Source: Chloroflexota bacterium (GTDB lineage: Bacteria; Chloroflexota; UBA11872; VXOZ01). From it: a DNA stretch of 10,019 bases. Position 1 is the stretch's first letter. Each line of letters begins with the position of its first letter. A model generated the notes under the pieces. It did not search any database. It was not told where the DNA came from and saw only the letters and a list, made by a program, of their open reading frames with translations. The DNA is taken from NCBI GenBank assembly GCA_009839775.1, contig VXOZ01000128.1, forward strand, positions 618-10,636, given 5' to 3'. Both the position numbers and the translations under genes were made by a program. Below, piece by piece: positions 5,848 through 10,019 of the stretch.

Positions 5848-6432
5848 TCAGCCGGCCACAACGCGGTCAACTTCCAGAACTACGTCCGGGAACGCCTGCG
5901 GCGAGATACTTTCGCCAGGACCAGCATACCGCACCGTGCCGTATGCGCCCGATTCGGGTTCGGTGTAGGCTTCGATACGGCGGTTCTCCCGGGTGACAAT
6001 CCATACTTCCGGGATGCCGGCGCGGGCGTAGGCCGACAGCTTGGCGCCGCGGTCGTAGTCAAGGGTGCTGTCGGCAACCTCGATCAGTAGCAACACGTCG
6101 CCCGGGCCGGGGTGGCCTCCCTGGTAGAAATCATCCCGCCACCGCAGCAGCATCACGTCCGGCTGCGGTTCGCTGCGGTAGTTCAGCCGCGTCGGGCCCT
6201 GGACGCGCACAACTGCACGTCCCTGCAATCGAGGCGGTAGCAAATTGGTAAATCGGTCAACACAGGCCGCGTGCCAGTCTCCAATAGGGGGCATGACGAT
6301 GAGGTCTCCCTCCAGCAGTTCAACCCGGTCGTTCTCGGCCAATATGCCGATTTCGGCCATGGCGTAGTATTCGGCCACGGTGAAGCGGCGGCGGGTCGGC
6401 GCGAGTGCGGGGGGAACGGTAGTGGTGGCCAT
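5848..6432 (-). CDS. Uma2 family (DUF820) putative endonuclease
   Basis: A 194-residue protein of the same family as the downstream gene but of a different subtype. It has the classic N-terminal motif 'FTVAEYYAMAEIGIL', then 'RVELLEGDLIVMPPIG' (residues 36-51) with a nearby His54, a motif region the other gene lacks in this form. It continues with Pro91-Asp92 in 'EPQPDVMLL', Glu118 in 'LLLIEVADST' and Lys131 in 'GAKLSAYARAGIPEVWIV'. All expected PD-(D/E)xK residues are present. It has no coiled-coil tail. Start ATG 6430-6432 has only a weak GAGAG ribosome site 7 nt upstream. It is probably co-transcribed with the downstream Uma2 gene. Biological role unknown. Confidence 0.9.
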   Translation of the reverse strand: MATTTVPPALAPTRRRFTVAEYYAMAEIGILAENDRVELLEGDLIVMPPIGDWHAACVDRFTNLLPPRLQGRAVVRVQGPTRLNYRSEPQPDVMLLRWRDDFYQGGHPGPGDVLLLIEVADSTLDYDRGAKLSAYARAGIPEVWIVTRENRRIEAYTEPESGAYGTVRYAGPGESISPQAFPDVVLEVDRVVAG

Positions 6433-6585
6433 GGTATTTCTCTCAACCCCCTCTCAACCTCATGCTACGCTCTTTGCTGCGCTGCGGTGTAGGTGCGAAG
6501 CGCATGCATCCGATCTGTCCAATACACACTTCCAACGTTACCTAGTCTAATGGAGACAGTCCAGCCCCCATCCACGCCCGTTCGC

Positions 6586-9003
6586 TCAGTTCCCTTGCTG
6601 CGGGCGGTCCGTGCGCACGTCGCGTTGGACGCCGACCACGCCGTTGACACGCTCAATCTTGGCCATAAGATCGGCCAGCCGGCCTACGCCGGTTACCTCA
6701 ACGGTGAACCTGATAGTCGCTGAGCCGCCGTCGGTGTGGACACTAGCGGCGCTGATGTTGAATTTCTCTTCGGTCACTACACTGCTGATGTCGCGCAAGA
6801 GCCCCGGCCTGTCCACGCACTCGGCGCGCAAGGCAACCGGGTAAAGAGCCTGTTGCTTGCTCGCGCGGGACCAGGAAACATCCACCTGCGTGCCGGGCGG
6901 CCCTTCTTGCCGCACGCGGCGGCAGTCACTGCGGTGCACTGCCACGCTGCCGTCCACAACGTAGCCCTTGATCTTTTCGCTGGCCTGCGGGCCGCAGCAC
7001 TGCGCCAGAAGCAGCGGCAAGTTGCGCGCGTCATGGCAGATTACCTGATCGCCCCAATTCACCGGCACCAGGCGTTCCTTGTCTTTCACGCTGTGCACGT
7101 TGCGACAGTCCCGGCGGTGCACGGTTACGCCGCGCCCGCGCGTGATGTAGCCGACGATGTGATCGCCGGGCAATGGCTTACAGCACGTCGCGAGGCGGGT
7201 GAGCATGTTGCCCTCGCCCATTACCTGCACCGTGCCCGTAGTCTTGTCCGTGGGCGGCTCTGTGGGCAGAATCTCCGGTTCGACGGCGGTTGGCGCGGTT
7301 TCCTCACCGGAACGGCTCAGATTTGTAACTACTTGTTGCGTAGATATGGCGCCGTAGCCGATGGCGGCAAAGAGGTCTTCCGCCGTATTGATGGTGAATG
7401 ACTTGCACAGTGTACGCAGACGTGACTCATCCACACTATTCAGATCGCCTTGGCCCAACCGCCTGATCTCTTTATCCAGCATGTCTTTGCCGCGGGCGAC
7501 GTTCTCGGCTCGTTCCTGTTTCTTGAACCACTGGCGAATGCGCTCACGGGTGTGTCTGCTCTTAACGATGTTGATCCAGTCGCGGCTGGGGCCTTTCGGC
7601 GCCTTGCTCGTTTGAATGTCAACCACGTCGCCATTCTGCAGCTCGGTATCAAGCGGCTTGATCTGGCCGTTGATCTTCGCGCCGAGGCAGCGGTGACCGA
7701 CGTCGGTGTGAATGCGGTACGCAAAGTCAATGGGGGTAGAGCCGGCCGGGAGATCTTTCACGTCACCGCGCGGCGTAAACACGAAGACCTGGTCCTCAAA
7801 GATGTCGGCCTTGACGGTCTCGACGAACTCGCGCGCGCTAGAAAGCTCTTCTTGCCAAGTCAGCAACTGGCGCAGCCAAGCAAGGCGCTCCTCCACGTTC
7901 CCGCCCCGTTCTCCCTCTTTGTAACGCCAGTGCGCGGCAACGCCAAGCTCGGCTTCTTGGTGCATGTGCTGGGTGCGGAGTTGCACTTCCACCGGCTGCC
8001 CGCGCGGGCCGATAACGGCGGTGTGCAACGAGCGGTAGTTGTTCGACTTGGGGACCGAGATATAATCGTCGAACTGGCCGGGTATCGGCTTCCACAGCGT
8101 GTGCACCAGGCCGAGCGCGGCGTAGCACTGCTGCACCGTACTGACAATCACGCGCACGCCGATGAGGTCGTAGATCTCTTGAATGCCGACGCCTTTGCGC
8201 CGCATCTTGAACCACGTGCTCGTAATGTGCTTCGGCCGGCCGCTCACCTCGCCCTGAATGCCGGCCCGGGCGAGTTCATGCGTCAGGGTCTGCAGCGCTT
8301 CTTGCAGGATTTCGTCCTGCGCCAGCGAACTTTCCGCCAAGGTAGCTTCAATTTGCCTGAATACGTCAGGATGGAGCACGGCGAACGCCGCATCTTCCAA
8401 CTGCCATTTCCAGTGACCCATGCCCAGTTGATTGGCGAGCGGCGCGTAGATATCGAGGGTTTCCTGGGCTTTGCGGCGCTGCCGCTCCGGCTCCACGTAG
8501 GCGAGCGTGCGCATGTTATGCAGGCGGTCCGCGAGCTTGACGATCACCACGCGAATGTCTCGCGCCATGGCCAGAAACATCTTGCGCAGATTCTCGGCCT
8601 GGGTATCCTCCAGATTGAGGAAGTCGAGCTGGGTAAGCTTGGTGACGCCGTCCACAAGCTGCGCCACGTCATCGCCGAACTGCGCGCGTACGTCGTCGAG
8701 GGTTACGTCGGTGTCTTCCACGCAATCATGCAACAAGCCGGCGCAAACGGTGCTGGCATCCATGCGGATTTCGGCCAGCAAGAGCGCGGTGCAGAGAGGG
8801 TGCTGCGCAAAGGGTTCGCCGGACTTGCGCACCTGTCCCTCGTGGGCGCGCGCGGCGAAGGCATAGGCCTGGCGAATGCGGTTGAGTTCCTGCGTGCGGG
8901 TGTCGGGCTGTTCGCTCACATAGGTAGCTACTGCCGCGAGCAACTCGTCGACCGTGCGCAATTGGGTCTCGTCGGGTGACGTGGCGGAGTGTGCCAGTGC
9001 CAT
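6586..9003 (-). CDS. rel: Long RelA/SpoT homologue, (p)ppGpp synthetase/hydrolase with duplicated zinc-finger domain
   Basis: An 805-residue stringent-response enzyme that makes and probably degrades the alarmone (p)ppGpp. Domain order: HD hydrolase (about 40-200) with Arg59, His68, His92-Asp93, Glu96-Asp97 and 'KLADRLHNMRT' (156-166) all intact; synthetase (about 250-365) with 'GRPKHITSTWFKM' and 'VEVQLRTQHMHQEAELG', then 'VAAHWRYKEG'; TGS (about 400-465); a helical region (470-560); a Pro/Thr/Glu-rich linker (561-598); zinc finger 1 (Cys607-Cys608, His629, Cys633); zinc finger 2 (Cys669-Cys670, His690, Cys694); ACT (about 720-797). Typical long RSH enzymes are about 720-750 residues with one zinc finger, so the extra length is largely the second finger. 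The synthetase loop reads QFDDYISVPK. The gene follows recJ by 19 bp, with ATG 9001-9003 and a weak ribosome site. Confidence 0.96.
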   Translation of the reverse strand: MALAHSATSPDETQLRTVDELLAAVATYVSEQPDTRTQELNRIRQAYAFAARAHEGQVRKSGEPFAQHPLCTALLLAEIRMDASTVCAGLLHDCVEDTDVTLDDVRAQFGDDVAQLVDGVTKLTQLDFLNLEDTQAENLRKMFLAMARDIRVVIVKLADRLHNMRTLAYVEPERQRRKAQETLDIYAPLANQLGMGHWKWQLEDAAFAVLHPDVFRQIEATLAESSLAQDEILQEALQTLTHELARAGIQGEVSGRPKHITSTWFKMRRKGVGIQEIYDLIGVRVIVSTVQQCYAALGLVHTLWKPIPGQFDDYISVPKSNNYRSLHTAVIGPRGQPVEVQLRTQHMHQEAELGVAAHWRYKEGERGGNVEERLAWLRQLLTWQEELSSAREFVETVKADIFEDQVFVFTPRGDVKDLPAGSTPIDFAYRIHTDVGHRCLGAKINGQIKPLDTELQNGDVVDIQTSKAPKGPSRDWINIVKSRHTRERIRQWFKKQERAENVARGKDMLDKEIRRLGQGDLNSVDESRLRTLCKSFTINTAEDLFAAIGYGAISTQQVVTNLSRSGEETAPTAVEPEILPTEPPTDKTTGTVQVMGEGNMLTRLATCCKPLPGDHIVGYITRGRGVTVHRRDCRNVHSVKDKERLVPVNWGDQVICHDARNLPLLLAQCCGPQASEKIKGYVVDGSVAVHRSDCRRVRQEGPPGTQVDVSWSRASKQQALYPVALRAECVDRPGLLRDISSVVTEEKFNISAASVHTDGGSATIRFTVEVTGVGRLADLMAKIERVNGVVGVQRDVRTDRPQQGN

Positions 9004-9022
9004 GGGATAGCTCTACGTTGTT

Positions 9023-10019
9023 TCACTCGCCATGCGTATTTCGGTCAGGATCAGCCAACTGCAAGTCCTGCAGGACGAATTCAAGCCGAGAGTATCCGCC
9101 CCACGTGTTCTCTTGCAACGAATATACCACATCGAGGGTCTGCCCCTGGCCCAAGCCCCGGGCCCGGTCGGCCATGTGGAAGCCGATGCCGGTCACAGAC
9201 GCGCCGCCAACTTCAAGTGTCGTGCGCAAGTGGCCGTTGCCGACCGTCTTCATGCCCCCAAGCTTAAGGCCGCGGCTGAGAAAGCGCGGCTCTGGATTGC
9301 TCGCGCCGAACGGAGCGAGGACGTTGATCCGGTCAAGCAGGTCGAGGTCCATCTTCTGGGCCGCAACCTGGCAATCGATATCCAGCCCCGGCCGCATAGC
9401 AGCCGGTTCGAACCGCTGGCGGGCGTCTGCTTGGAGGGCATCCCGCAAGGCAGCGCGCCGCTCGTTCGCCACGGCAAAACCGGCAGCCTGGGGATGTCCG
9501 CCGTGACGCCGCATGAGGTCGCTATGGGCGGCAAGCGCAGCGGTAATGTCATATCCTCTAATGCTGCGGCAAGAACCAACTGCTTCCGTTTCGTCGAGCG
9601 CAACGGCGAGTGTCGGTTTGCCGTATTCCTCGGCTAGCTTGCCGGCTACCAAGCCAATGATGCCGGCGGGCCAGTCAACCCCCTCGACCCAGAGCAGCGC
9701 TTCGTCTTGCTGGGCCGGCTCCACCTGTTGCCGCGCCTCCGTGAGGACTCGTTTCGTCTCGTCTTGACGCTGTAGATTGAGTTGGTGCAACTGCCAAGCC
9801 AGGGCTTTGGCGCGGGGGAGGTCTCTGCATGTCAAGAGATCATAGGCCAGCTTCGGATGTGCCATCCGCCCCGCTGCATTCAAGCGCGGGGCCAGCGCAA
9901 AGCCGATACTGCGGCTACTGATCGTGGCCGGATCTACCCCGGCTACCTGCATGAGCGCGCTCAAGCCGGCATGTTCGGTGCGCCGCAGCGCCTCGATGCC
10001 CGCCATGACAAGTGCCCGG
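9023..10019 (-). CDS. recJ: Single-stranded-DNA-specific exonuclease RecJ, C-terminal part; 5' end outside window
   Basis: The frame is open to the right edge; the codons before the in-window ATG (10004-10006) read on in frame as R-A-L-V, so that ATG is internal. About 331 residues are visible, the C-terminal half or more of a protein usually around 570 residues. RecJ degrades single-stranded DNA 5' to 3' in recombination and repair. Visible signatures are 'FALAPRLNAAGRM', then the DHHA1 region with 'GSCRSIRGYDITAAL' and 'RRHGGHPQAAGFAV', and the OB-fold region starting 'VLAPFGASNPEPRF'. The catalytic DHH residues lie upstream of the window. The stop (TGA, 9023-9025) is 19 bp before rel, so the two are probably one transcript. 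Confidence 0.93.
   Translation of the reverse strand, partial: RALVMAGIEALRRTEHAGLSALMQVAGVDPATISSRSIGFALAPRLNAAGRMAHPKLAYDLLTCRDLPRAKALAWQLHQLNLQRQDETKRVLTEARQQVEPAQQDEALLWVEGVDWPAGIIGLVAGKLAEEYGKPTLAVALDETEAVGSCRSIRGYDITAALAAHSDLMRRHGGHPQAAGFAVANERRAALRDALQADARQRFEPAAMRPGLDIDCQVAAQKMDLDLLDRINVLAPFGASNPEPRFLSRGLKLGGMKTVGNGHLRTTLEVGGASVTGIGFHMADRARGLGQGQTLDVVYSLQENTWGGYSRLEFVLQDLQLADPDRNTHGE

Noticed and set aside
5055..6432. The two Uma2 genes as a toxin-antitoxin or restriction system
   Set aside because: Both belong to the same nuclease-fold family, there is no methylase or antitoxin-like gene beside them, and no known defence partner is visible.
6433..6585. A promoter for the Uma2 pair in the gap after rel
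   Set aside because: No -35/-10 pair with acceptable match and spacing was found on the minus strand; only weak partial matches.
7450..8979. A 509-codon open frame on the plus strand inside rel
   Set aside because: It is antisense to rel, which has full family domains over the whole stretch. The predicted peptide has no recognisable domain, and long antisense frames are common in GC-rich genes.

Overview
The window is about 10 kb of GC-rich bacterial chromosome with eight protein-coding genes; those at both edges are cut by the window. No rRNA, tRNA, CRISPR array, integrase or transposase was seen. The gene set is mainly housekeeping and metabolic. A Tat-exported lipoprotein solute-binding protein with an Ala/Glu/Pro-rich linker, a pair of Uma2-type (DUF820) proteins, and short intergenic palindromes of the 'CTTCGACAAGCTCAG' and 'CCCTCACCC...CTCTCCC' kinds together suggest an uncultured Chloroflexota-like organism. 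That placement is inference from style and gene content; no marker gene here fixes it.

Layout. Positions 1-1062 (+) hold the C-terminal two thirds of the lipid II flippase MurJ. A 400-bp gap follows, with palindromic repeats, a 19-bp tandem repeat and a near-consensus sigma-70 promoter. The promoter drives a stand-alone ABC-type solute-binding lipoprotein (1465-2853, +), which ends in a clear intrinsic terminator. A second gap carries more palindromes. It is followed by an aldo/keto reductase on the minus strand (3156-4067), which diverges from a zinc-ribbon Nudix hydrolase (4369-4995, +) with its own good promoter. Two Uma2-family proteins lie in tandem on the minus strand (5055-5768 and 5848-6432). 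The right third is a minus-strand pair reading recJ (partial) then rel, only 19 bp apart: a single-strand DNA exonuclease and a long RelA/SpoT alarmone enzyme.

How they work together. MurJ (cell wall), RecJ (repair) and Rel (stringent response) are core functions with no obvious shared pathway. The solute-binding protein has no permease or ATPase gene beside it in the window, so it must be served by a transporter elsewhere or act as an orphan receptor. The strongest oddity is Rel: 805 residues, with two tandem copies of the CC...H..DC zinc-finger (ZFD/RIS) module before the ACT domain. It also combines an intact hydrolase HD site with an acidic 'FDD' synthetase loop, which resembles monofunctional RelA more than bifunctional Rel. 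No wholly new multi-gene system is evident.
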